Assembly: GCF_036370855.1 (NCBI RefSeq)
Contig: NC_088113.1
Location: 21,782,501 to 21,846,500 of the forward strand
DNA from: Dromaius novaehollandiae
Lineage: Eukaryota > Chordata > Aves > Casuariiformes > Dromaiidae
DNA length: 64,000 bases
Direction of reading: 5' to 3'
Shown in pieces: positions 24,901 to 36,400 of the stretch. Each line of letters starts with the position of its first letter. Within the stretch, counting starts at the first letter, position 1. The notes below the pieces were generated by a model. It had not been told where the DNA came from, made no database searches, and saw only the letters and a list, made by a program, of their open reading frames with translations. Both the position numbers and the translations under genes were made by a program.

Positions 24901-27900
24901 AAACACTTCAGGTTACAAAAAATAATAATAATAATAATAATTTTCATGCTTAAAGGAAAACTTCCAGGAAAGCTTCCAGTTACTACCTTTACCAAATGGC
25001 TTCCTTCCCTAGATGAGGTGTATTTCCCAGTCATCAAGTCATGATGACAAATAGATTTTAACTATCTGCTGCAAACCTTCAACTCTCAGACCAGTTGCAC
25101 ATGCACCTGCAAAATCTAACCTGTGCTTTCCTTATTAAGTCATGAAGATGTCCTTTTTAAAATATGAACAATCTTGTTACACCTGCTAGTAGAGCAGCAC
25201 AAGAGCTAATGTCAAGATGGGCTATTATCAGAAGTTTACTGGTACAAGCAAAACTGTTGAGTAAGGAAAATCTGTTGGCTGTTACGTCATCTGGAAGAAG
25301 TCCAAAAGAACTGCCAGTTTGATATCTCTTCATATTCCTTTGCTGCATAGATTGAGAATTGGAAGCAGATGTGCCGTCTTAGACAATTGTACCCAATCAG
25401 CTGTTCAATTCGAGCAGTCCAAGACTGTTCAAATTGTTCATATCAACCCTTCTCTTGACAGGCTGCATAAGGAGTATGGTGAAATGCATATATTAGCTTC
25501 ACTCTGAGTCCATATTATCACTCTTTTTGGTAACATATTGCTCAAGGCAGGAACCTGCTAGAACAGAAGAGTGATATGCTGGCTGATAGCCAAGCCACAG
25601 TGGCTACAAGTTCAGCAGTGCTCATATGTTACATACTATCAAAATGAGTCAGTGCTTTGGGTGGAAGGTATCCAAGAAGCATCTAGATGAAGTAGGAAGT
25701 GGTTTCAGAGGTAATACACTGCCCTCTGAGTTATTATTGTTTACTATTATTCAAGAAAAGTACTACTGTACTAGAATAAGGCCTGCTGTTAGAATTTGTT
25801 CATGCATACAACAAAAAATCCTTGCTCTACAGGAATTAGTTCGTACATGGGATGAAGTAACAGGTGATAAAACAGATAAACAGCAGGAAAGACAGACAAT
25901 TGAACAATATTGAATAGCTTAGTAAGAAGCATGACCACACACACGGCCTAACCACTGTCAAGAGATCTATGTTGTGCTGAGACTCCAGCCCTGCCCACTT
26001 TGCTGCTGGATGAGATCTTGTGGATTGTGTGCAAGGGACAGGGGGAGTGAAAGATCCTTTGCAATTTTATTTCCGTATGAAGTTTAGTATCTTAGCCAAA
26101 TTACTAACAGAGGAGCACATTCTTCCTCAATGGGATGTGCTAATTATATCCATAAATTCTAAAATTAATGCAACATTTATTAAGACCATAGTTTCCACCT
26201 ATGTAGGGACTACATTCTTGGCAAAAATAGAGTATTCTCTGCACTGCCCAAAAAATCTACAAAATGCAGCAGAATCTCAAGGGACAGAGGATTCCAAATC
26301 AACCTATTAACACCACAAGTGATTTCCCTTGGAGGTGACAAACATTCTTATGGTACAATACCCATGAAAGAGAGGGCACAGATCAGGCAGAATGTATGCT
26401 GTAGCCCCAAGACTATCAGCACTAAGTTTTGTGACTGCTCTTCCCAAACGTCTCTGCTGTTATAAGGGCCTAGCTGCATATGAATCTAACCTTAAGGCAA
26501 GTTAGATCTGTGGTGCAAACTCATGCTTTAGTAAGTTTAAAGTGACCCAGACTGCTACAGATCTGGTTCCAGTTTTAAAATTAGTTTACTTGATCAGCTT
26601 TATAGTTTCTAAAGTTTCCAAAGTTTAAGCAAGCCTTTTATGCATACAAGATATTAAAGATGATTCATAAGTTATTCAGATTTCTCCTGCTACTGAATCT
26701 TCTCTCCCTTCCCTTCCCCTGTCCCCCACCCCCAACCTGAGTGCATCACCAGAAGTCCCCCCACCCTTTTCCCTAGGCTCATCCATTATCTGAAGCCTGT
26801 ATGCATCATCTCTGGGGTAGGAGGAGGCATAACTGGAGAAAAGCTATTATGCCTACAGTTATGCATGACCAGCCCCCAGGCTTGGGTTACTTACAGTGAT
26901 GGGCAGGTCTAGCGGGTTAAGGAGCTTGTCCTGCTGGCAGAAAGCAAAAAAGGCACAAAGAGAAGCAGACAGGATTTAGCTCAGAGTCCAGAAAAAAAAG
27001 CACAAAGGGGGCACTAGAGAAGAAAGGCTTAACACAGCAAAGCTACACAATACAGACATACACACATCTTGCATGTAGCTGAGATCTCTGGGGTTTCCTC
27101 AGAGTAAGACAGGTGTTTTATTTCTCACATTTGCCAGCAGGGACATCCCCATAGGGCTCAAGAAAGGTCCTTTCTTTTGTTTGGTAAGTACATACAATGC
27201 CAAGGACACTACCCACAGCCTCCCTCTGCTTTGCACTAATCTCCCATAGAAAATTCGGGGGGGGGGGGGGGTGTTGGTTGTTTTGGGGGTTTTTGTTTTT
27301 TTCCCAGAATAATTCTGTGCTGGGTACAGGATTACTTTCTGTCTCCCCAGGCCTTTCACATTTCCTCCTGGGCATCTCCTCACCACAAATGTGCTGTTCG
27401 TTATCAATTGGATGGCCTTTTTTCTTCAGTGCTGCCACACTGAAATAGCATTTAAGCACTCGGCAAGGTCTGAGATCTGCCCCGCCCAGACAACATGATT
27501 TCTGAGATGAAGTAAGTAGCCAGCCGATAACTATTGTTGAGGTTTAACATTAAGAAGGAAGTACAGACCTGTCTCTTGTCCTCTGGCGCCTTCAAGAAGA
27601 GGGCATTGATCAGGGCAATGGCATATGTCTGAATCTCTTGGTTTGAACTGCAGAAACAAAAATGAGGAGATCAGACATAAGAATAGAACAGAGAGTACCG
27701 AGCATTACAGCCTACTTCTTTGCCTGCACTGTAAGAACATTTACTACAGCTGTCTTGTGTTTCAATGGACACGTAGGATCCAAGTAATCTACCCCAACGT
27801 CATTCAACCCTTCAGGACAGATACAAAGAGCTGACAGAGAAATTGCTGTCTGATAGCTACATTATTCAGAGGTGTGTTTTAAATGTAAAAGGATGTATTT

Positions 27901-30900
27901 TCAAACTGACAGAGATTGATGAAATTGATTTAGATCACACCACTCTTGGTGGGTGGACACTCACACTTGTAGATGGGAGATGAGCTGCCCCACGGTGATC
28001 TCTTCTGCTATCTTCTGATACAGAGTCTGACTGTTCAACACCATGCTTTCTAGGATGGCTAGGGATCGCTGGAGGATGGAGACATCTACCATAGGCTGAC
28101 TCACATACCCTGCAATCTAAAACCACATGAACCAGCAGGTCAGCTGACGTCCATCCAGGAAACCTCATGTGAGTTTCAGCTAAGGGAGACAGGGCTCGGA
28201 AAGCTGGGATAAAGTCTTTGGAGCACGCTGTGCTTTCAGAGTCATCTTGCTGTTCCCAAAATCTGCATTAAAGTATAAAATGAAACAGCACCTCCTCCCT
28301 CCCTTTTCCCAAACTCACCTGTTTGATGAAGGTTATTGAGACCATGTCCCAGGAGACAATGCCATGGTCCATGAGCTCCAAGAAGGCAGTCAAGGTGAAT
28401 GCCAACATCTCACTGTAACTGAGAAAATGAAGAATGCAGTTACAAGAGATCTGCACACAGAAAAAATACAGAAAAAGCTCATCCAACCTGAATAACCTGG
28501 GCAAGAGAAAAATGTCACCACCTTCTCCTTATAAAACAGACTACAATTTGGCAGCTGGGGAAGCAATAAAGTATCTGCATTTATGCAGACACTCTTATTA
28601 CTTTGTGGAACCATATTTTATTTTTATTGATTACAAACATTAATTAAAAGTAGCCCTGAGTCTAGCCACCAGAGACTGACAATCATCTGGATCAAAGGAA
28701 TAACAACAGAAGAAGCAATACAGTATTTATTCTCAAGCAGTGCATGGTACCACTACTCAAATTCAACACTTTCATTTGGGAGGGGGGGCGGCGGGGGGGA
28801 GTTCAGTACAGTGACATTCAGTTAAAAAAACAACAAAAAAAGAAAACCTTGAAAATGAGAAAGCCTCTTAAAGTGATCAACTGAAAATCTAGACCATCTA
28901 CAAGTGCTATGATTTTTTAAAACAATCTTTGTATTTGAGCTCCAGAGTAAATTTATAATCACAAAACAAGCAAAAAATCTTTGAAAAGGATAACCCCTCC
29001 ACACATACAAAAAAACCCACAAAAACCAAAAAACCCACACGTGTTCTAACATCAAAGAAAAATCAAGCAAAATGAAGTGTCATTCTGCAAATACAGGGAG
29101 ACAGGTTCAAACAAAACTCCAGAACAGATGAACCATGGAAAATTTAACACAGAATCAGAACAGAGCAGGATAAAGTCTGTGAAATGCAATGAAAACATGT
29201 TAGTTGCTAATTTATCAAAATATGAGCCTCATGTATGTTACAGCAACAAATTATCAAAACTTTAAAAGGGCTTTCAGTGAAGAGAACAATAATATCAGAA
29301 AAGCCAAGTGAATGATTTGCATCAGTGTTCATCACAGATGTGCTTAGGGAAATTTCCAAATCAGAGTCGATTTTTTTTCCTCCTCTCCCCCTTAAGAGGG
29401 AGAAAAGTCTTCAAATCTGTCATTTTAACATCACTATAAGATATTTTAGAACAATTCATTAATAAGAAAAATAAAATTCCAGGGACCAGACAATATTTAC
29501 CCAAGAATTCCAAAGAAACTAAAACATACCACTGTTAAACTACTAACTGTTCTGTATTGAAAGTGGCAAATATAATACTAATTTTTAAAGAGGATACCAG
29601 GGGGAATCTGAAGTAGTACATATCAGAAATTCTGGCACTTGTAACCAGAAAGATATGTGGCAACTATAATAAAACGAATACTACTACTAAAAAGAGGAAG
29701 AAGTGTCTAACAGGGAAGAACTGCCACAGCTTTTGCAGAGGGAAGTTATGTTTCACGTATATACTGAAGCCCTCTGAACAAATCGATGAGGACAGGATGA
29801 GAACGGTTCATGTACTACTTTTGGACTTCCAAAAAGATTTTCACAAGGTGCTTCACTGTTAGCTCTTAAAAACACCCACAAACAACCCTCAGCTGTTAAA
29901 GGGTAAAAACAAAAGCCCTTTCTTGGATTAATAGCTAAATAAAAGATAAGAAACAGAACAGTACAAGGTAAATGGGCAGATTTCAAACTGACAAAAAGTA
30001 ACAAGCAAGTTACCTCACAACTGCACAGCAGTACTAGAAAGAGTTACTGGGAAGAATGGAAAGAATTATTAGTGCTCTGGAATGGCTTCCATAGAACAGA
30101 GTCTTAACGGACTATGACTCTTTAGCTTAGAAGAGATATGACTAAGGGCTGACGTGAGAGAGATCTATATGGTGTGGAGAAGACATACAGACAACAATTC
30201 CTCATAACAAAATACGCAGAGGGAACCAAATAAATGTTAGGCGACATGTTTAAAATAAAGGAAGTATTTTTTCCGTATAGCACAAGGAACTGTGGAACTT
30301 CATTTCCACACAGTACTGTAGAGGTCAAAAGTATAAATGGGTCAAAAACAGATAGCAATAAATTCATGGGAGAAATGCCCAAAGGTTCTTAAAACAAAGA
30401 GTTACAGTTTCTGGTCAGGAAACCCAAAAGTTGAAAACTGCTGGAAGCTGGAGACTGTAGAGTGATACTTTCCCTGCTACACTTTCCTTAGCCCTTTCCC
30501 TTTCTTGAGATAAACAGACCTTCGGTGTGGCCCAGTGTAGCAATTCTTTTCATGACACAGGCCAGAAAGTGCCAGTCGCCTATATGAGAGCCAGCAACTT
30601 ATATTTGCTGTTGATTGGCACATACATGCCACCAGTTCTACAGGAGTGTTTTTGCATGCAATTGCATGTGGGTTTTTCATAGGCTGCCTTCTCACTTAGA
30701 CCACAGATTAGTAACTCTGCTCTGGGAGCTTATGGGCACAAGAAAGGTAATAAAAGTCACCTAAAATATCAAAGTGACCTTTCAAAACAAGTTTCACAAA
30801 TCACTACTTCTTCCCTTTTCCTTCTTGAGATTTAGCAAAAGACTAGAAAGCCTTTGTCTCAATTACTACATTTGCTGTCAGGTTAGTTGCTTAATGCCAC

Positions 30901-33355
30901 TTTAGCAAGCAATACTAGACCTTTATTGAGGCTCTATTCCATTAGCCCAATGGCCCTGTCCCAGAGTCCTGGAATATAGAAAACTTACTGGGACAGAAGC
31001 TTGGTCCCGCTCTCCACAAGCCGCGTCAGCACTGTAATCCCTTCCATGTTGATGAACTCTGTGGCAAAAGTTACATCTGCTGAAAGTTTAGCCAGTTCCT
31101 TCATGGCATCCAGTCGGGCTTCCATACTGTGCGACTGGATCCTCTCCATCAGTTGGCGAGCTGCCCTAGACTGGAAAGAAACAGGGAGGCTGTCCGTTAC
31201 AGACTAGTCGCCCACGGGCTGAATTCTGCCAGCAGTGGCAGCATTCTGTCAGGAGTCCTTGGACGGGCAGAGAACACACAGTCTAGAGAGATACCAGAAT
31301 CAACAGAGTAAGTAGCAGTCTGCAAGCCTAAGATGGACTAAAAAAGTGCTACCCTTGGCAACAACTACAGCTGAGCAGTAGGTGAGTCAAATGTTATTTT
31401 GCATGTTAGGGTAAATGCTCATTCCATCTTGGTAAGCTGAGTGGAGGTAGATATAGAAAGCTAGAATGAGACCATTAAAGAAACAGGATGTTAAAGAAAA
31501 TCTCTCTTAGATTCAGAGAGAACTGCAACGTCATTTTGTGTATCCACATCACATCCTGTAAGATTTCTCAGAAAGAGATCAGTGATACCCTCTCAGCCAT
31601 CTCTTGCCCAGATAACTCTTTCCTGTTCTATTTACTCTCACTCCATCAGCTTCAACAAAAAAATAAAAGTCCTCCATTCCCAACTATGCACCATGACATT
31701 TGCCTAAAAAGCTTTAAGAATTTCAGGGAAGGAAGATGCAGCAAGTCTGCAGAGGACAACTGGTTGAGGACACAACAGCAAGAATTCAATCCACTGGATC
31801 AAATTCGTCTATTATTTTTCTTTCTGCAGTAAGGCACCAGTACTGTTGCTTTCCAATTCATACTACCTACACTTACAATGAGAATGCGTCTGTCAGGTGC
31901 TTTGCGACATGCTAACCTAGGAGACCCAATAAAAACGCAGATAGGATTTATTTACAGAAAGTCCTATGAAAGGGCAGAGCATTGAAAGAAAAGATACATG
32001 TGCCACAACCAGGAAGAAAAACAAGAGTGTGCATTTCGCTGTGCAGATTAGCCCACAACAAAGGTAAGCCTCCTACAGTTTGGGGAGAGGGAGGCTGAGA
32101 GGCAAGAAAAAGCCTTTTATAGTAGGATAGCTACTGAGAAAAAAAGAAATGTGAGGAAGCATTTACCGGTGAGACTGCCAGCTGCAGGATAGTTCCATTC
32201 TTGATGTCACAGCGAGTCTGAAAGAAAAACAAACTTTAAGCTACAGCAAAGTGGGAAAAAGGAATGCAGCTGCATCTACAGTGCACATTTGTATGCATGA
32301 GTAAAGGGGTTTCTATAACCCACGACCCCACTAAGGGTATTGAATCAAGCCACTGAGTTCTTGCACCCATGGGCAAGCAAAGGGAGAAGTGCAAAGGCTT
32401 CTCAGTTGAATGACACTTTTTAAAAGTCTGAATATTTTTGATAGGAGAGACACTGCCCCTTAAGGAGTAGGGACAGTATTACCCCATGACACTGACCCAG
32501 GGAATCCTCCACTCTTGCCTAGAACATCAGCAGATTTCTGCTCCTCACACTGACCTGCTCTGTGATGTACAGCTGAGGCCCATCAGCATACCGTAAGGTG
32601 TAGTATTCAGGGTTTGGCAGCGACCACCTGGCAAAGGAAAAGGATACCTGAGTTTTTCTCCTCTTTCTTCTGTCTCTCAGTAAGGAAGAGGAGCTTGATC
32701 CCAGGAGGGCAGAAAAAACAAGCAAAGCCTCTGCACTGGAAACTAGGGCTCCCAATGAGGGGAGAAAAACTTCCTCGCGGGGAGGACTTCAGCCTCATCC
32801 AAGTCAAGCTCTGTGGAAACTCTGAAGAGGCATGTACTGCAGGAGCCTGAGGGCATACATATATATGCACACTCAGAAGAGGAATAATGGCACAAAACTT
32901 CTGTTTTCCAGGAGATCATTTTGTTCTTGATTAAACCCCGGACCATTCCATGGCCAAAACTTGGAGCAGACAACATGAATCATGCTAGAGGCACACTGAC
33001 AAGTAGCAGAGACTTTCCACAGTACCCCAGCAAGACTTGTGAGGGGGACAAACCTTCTCCACAAAGGCTCCCAGAGAACTAGACTCACCCATCACAGACT
33101 TCCTTGATGATGGATGCAAGAGGCCTTTTCTAGAATAGAAAGAGAGAGTCCTCAGTAACCATGTTGCTCTCAACCAGAACAGAATATAGCCCATTTCTGT
33201 GCTCCCCACATTCCTGTATCAAGTTTGCAGTGCAGGGGAGAAACTACCCCCTCCCCCATCTGGTTACCAGGTCTCACCTGATCTATTTCCAACAGCTGGG
33301 CATTGGCTCCTGGCCACTCAACAGCTACTTTCACAATGTCTGAAGGTGGTGGCAT
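18956..33355 (-). CDS. ELMO2: Engulfment and cell motility protein 2
   Basis: Scaffold that pairs with DOCK proteins to activate Rac in engulfment and migration. Exons on minus: 33278-33355, 33089-33129, 32555-32627, 32167-32217, 30989-31170, 28319-28418, 27965-28116, 27569-27647, 26895-26930, 24273-24323, 23825-23947, 23071-23205, 22556-22660, 22369-22477, 21596-21732, 21117-21280, 20926-21038, 20512-20619, 20105-20187, 19702-19779, 18956-19156. Total 2199 bp, 732 aa. The N-terminus [20 protein letters not shown] marks the ELMO family. The Ras-binding/armadillo part comes first, the ELMO domain lies at about 320-500 ([20 protein letters not shown]), the PH domain at about 565-685 ([18 protein letters not shown]), and the C-terminal DOCK-SH3 ligand is PPPIPKEP. 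The ELMO2 paralogue is chosen over ELMO1/3 from NPDEYY-type residues ([16 protein letters not shown]), [16 protein letters not shown] and the ending SYDFVYHYG. The reading frame is intact throughout. Confidence 0.96.
24917..24941. repeat. (AAT)n microsatellite
   Basis: About eight tandem AAT units in an ELMO2 intron. Likely polymorphic. Confidence 0.9.
25120..26880. other. AT-rich intron block of unknown origin (ELMO2)
   Basis: Most of the 2.57-kb intron between the 51-bp exon and the 36-bp microexon. It is more AT-rich than the introns next to it and carries two plus-strand open frames (25626-25913 and 26020-26310), antisense to ELMO2. I see no known protein motif, target-site duplication, LTR ends or poly(A) tail. 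It could be a decayed transposable element or ordinary intron. No function is assigned. Confidence 0.3.
26895..26930 (-). other. ELMO2: ELMO2 36-nt microexon (12 codons)
   Basis: Between acceptor CTGCCAGCAG and donor GTAAGTAACC lies a 36-base exon, in phase 0 on both sides, encoding [12 protein letters not shown]. It sits after residue 252, before [10 protein letters not shown]. Skipping it keeps frame and gives 720 aa, which is the length I recall for canonical human ELMO2. An alternatively spliced cassette is therefore plausible. Confidence 0.75.
27257..27271. repeat. Poly-G run followed by GT/T-rich tract
   Basis: Fifteen consecutive G in an ELMO2 intron, followed by TGTTGGTTGTTTTGGGGG and T runs. 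Possibly length-variable. Confidence 0.9.
28780..28800. repeat. Short G-rich low-complexity tract
   Basis: An interrupted G run (GGGAGGGGGGGCGGCGGGGGG-like) in the ELMO2 intron just before the old CR1 copy. Confidence 0.7.
29290..30400 (+). mobile_element. Ancient CR1/L3-type LINE copy, decayed
   Basis: This is in the 2.57-kb ELMO2 intron between the exons at 28.4 and 31.0 kb, opposite to gene direction. The order follows old amniote CR1/L3 consensus: TTTGCATCAGTGTTCATCAC, then CCAGGGACCAGACAATATTT with ACCCAAGAATTCC, then a GACTTCCAAAAAGATTTTCA reverse-transcriptase block corresponding to a DFQKAFDKV-type motif, then AACTGTGGAACTTCATTTCC, and GGTCAAAAGTATAAATGGGT with AAATTCATGGGAGAA near the 3' end. 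Frames are broken and internal parts are deleted, so it is inactive. Divergence is much higher than in the copy at 6.5 kb, suggesting a pre-avian insertion. Confidence 0.7.
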
Positions 33356-33413
33356 TGCTCCAGACTACTCCAGACTACTCCAGGTGCCTTTATGACAGCA
33401 TGCACTTCCACAC
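33356..33413 (-). other. ELMO2: ELMO2 5' UTR part of the first coding exon
   Basis: Upstream of the ATG on minus, a likely acceptor TTAACAG ends at 33,414, giving about 58 bases of 5' UTR. It contains a 10-bp direct repeat (GGAGTAGTCT twice, then GGAG) immediately before the start codon. Confidence 0.55.
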
Positions 33414-36400
33414 CTGTTAAGAGAAAAGACAGTGAGCAGCTCTCTGAAAACTATTTTAATTGTTACATTGCACCTACCACCAGGCTTCAAAAGACTACAC
33501 AAAACCAGTCTGATGGTTTGCTGGGTCTGCTAGATACAGGTAAAACATCCAGTGTACCAGAGACCATGGCCTCATACTAAAACAGCACATTGTGAAATTG
33601 TATGCCAACCTAACCTTCTAAGGAATATTTGGGGGGAATTTGTACTCACACAAGAAGGAACGTAACTCTATAATCAACAAAGCCCCCATCTGCCACCCAC
33701 TGTCCATACTCCCAGGTCAGCTTGGGGGACTGATAAAGCAATAGTTTCCTAGGCTCAGCTACTAACTTTATGTGAGAAAATGAATATACTGACCAGCATC
33801 TCCCTCCACTAGAGACCTAAATATTTTTTAAATTATTTTTTTCCTCCATGGGCTGGTGATTATTGATGTCACAATCACATTTCTCAGATTAGGCAGAGTA
33901 GCAGCAATTAGCTTTATCTCATTCTCTTCCTATAAAATCATAAATCCAAAAGCCATCATAAATCCAAAAACCAAATATCCATGACAGCAGAAAAGTTAAT
34001 TCAACATTTGCTCTGCAAGTCTACCTTTTGCTCCTACGTCTGCCTTAGGGCATAACCTTATGTCCAGGGTATAGTCCCAGAGAGTTGTCAGACATGCTGG
34101 TCTGTGCTTCATCTGTTAGTAAGAGGCTGGAAAGAAATGTATTTCCTCAGCTCCATTTTAGTCCTCTCCTGGGAGGAAGAAATGGTCCTGCTCTCTCCCA
34201 CAGGGCCATAGCCAGTAATCCATAAGGGAGACAATCCTCCCTACTAGCAGTTCTCAGATAGAAAGCCTTCGATCTACCAAAACAGAAGTCTGACCAGCCA
34301 CAAAAGAAGTTCTGTTCTTAAGGACTCTTCCTGAGACTCACTCTCCAACACACCCTGAAGGAGATAATAAGCACCCAAAGTACAATTCCCCATCTCCTAT
34401 GGGCAACACACTTCCCCTTTGCCAGAAGGGATGTCAGCCAGTGCAGAGCAGGGACACTGTTTTACAATTAATATATTAGCCTGATTTCTTTGGTCAGCTG
34501 AGAAAAGGATGTTAGGACAGGCTAAGGCCTGAAGGAAAAGCAGCAACCTTTGGAGTTTTCCTGAAGCAAAGCAAATGCCTGCTAAAAGGAAGTACAGAAG
34601 AGAAAACTTCCTGTGGATCAGCAAAGACCAAGCAGCTACAGAGACACCTAGCCCAGGATTTTGGTCTACATGGCTCTCTTCAAAAAGGGCATTTTTACAA
34701 AATCAGCCGAGTCTAACACCAACTATGCACATGCACCTTTTGTGAAAGATGACTATCTAGAGATGCACAGACTATCTAGAGTATTGCAGCTCATGCCTAT
34801 CCCCTCCTCCTCCCTAGCAGAGACTGGTATCACTGCACGAGCACATATGCAAACCCAGGTGTGCTAATGTTTCTCTGTACTTGCACGCACACACGTTTGT
34901 GTGCACACCCTTATCAAACCCTCATGACTTTACCTTCTCACTCTCGTTGAGGCAGCTTCCTCACCCACAATTTTCAGATACTCACTGCACAAACTGCAGC
35001 TCTCCTTTTTCTGGCTCCAAGCCTAGAAAATAGAAAGCTACGGTGTCCTGTGCAGCCTTCTGCAATAGTCACATTACAGTTACTCCTGTCTGCTGGAATT
35101 GAGGACATGGGAGTACAAGTTCAGCATTTCCTTGACAGCACCTCCTGGAAACACTCAATGTTACCATTGCAGCAAGCCTTGTCCCCAAGTCTCCACCAAA
35201 TCAGATACCACCTCTCTCTCTAGGGAGTGCCTTCACTGTAAAGTAATAAGCCCTTCCCCACTAAAACAAGCATTCCATACCATGAGAAGCCCTATCGAAG
35301 CTGCCTTGCTCAATGCACTCTACTGTCAGCATCTCTGTGGTCTTTACAGTTCCTGCAGGACAGAAGGAATTTGAATTCCAAAGCTATCTGGGGCTTCAGC
35401 CAACCCAAAAGGGAGATCAGCATTGCATCACCAGAACACCATCTTCCTCCACTCCTACAAGAGCCAGACCTGGCCCACGCTGCTATTCCACCCCTTGAAA
35501 AGTAACCGGAGTCCATGCTCAGATCGTGGTGTGGCAATGTAAACCATCCTACAAAAAAACATTCTTACCCAGGGAAAGAGTCATGCTGCAGCACAGCTCT
35601 TACTCACCTTGCATCTGGCCAGATTCTTATTTCACGATATTCCAACAATGCACAGCTTTCTCCTACTCACAGAGATGAATACACTCAGTACTCCTTCTGG
35701 CCTCCTTTCCTTGTTAGCATCAATCTTAAGAGCTGCTTAAGTTTTCATAAGCCCACAAAATGACACACCTCACATGGAAAAATGCCAGTCAAGATGAACC
35801 ACCGATAACTCACTCAAGTTCGGTTCAACCTTGTCAGGTTCTCAAAATAACAATGTCTCCAACCTTTCAGAGAAGCAGCACAGTGCAAGCTCAGGCTCCA
35901 GAAATGTGCACCAAGTAAAAATACTCCGGCTTGGACAAAATGAAGTCACACAGAAGAAGACTGCTCAGCTGAGAGCTCAGTCAGAACAGTATTTCAAAGA
36001 ATGCTGTGCAGCCCACAGAACGAGGCTGACTGACAAACAAACAGAAAGCACGGAGTGTATGCTGTCCTGTGGAGACACTGTCTCCATACCCAGTGAGCAT
36101 GTGTAAACCTACTACTTTTTTTTTTTTTTTTAAAGCAAATTTTGATTAGCACTGTTCTAGTGTCTCGCTCCAAAAGGAAAAGATACAGGCAATTTACTCT
36201 GTGCTGGGAGAGACATGTTAATACGGAGCAAATATATTCACAAGTGGCCTCTAAACACACAGCTGCTGGTGCCATTTTCATAGCCAGGACAATCAGCAAA
36301 TGGGACTGTACTGCTTTTTTTCCTACATTTACCCTGAAGCAGCTGGCTTCTTTTGTCCAAACAAAGTAAGTTAGGAATTAAGACAATAAAGCATATGGAA

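Noticed and set aside
28413-28418. ELMO2 exon acceptor after TTACAG
   Set aside because: It loses the conserved Tyr-Ser of [11 protein letters not shown]. The TTTCTCAG acceptor at 28,419-28,420 is in phase and restores them.
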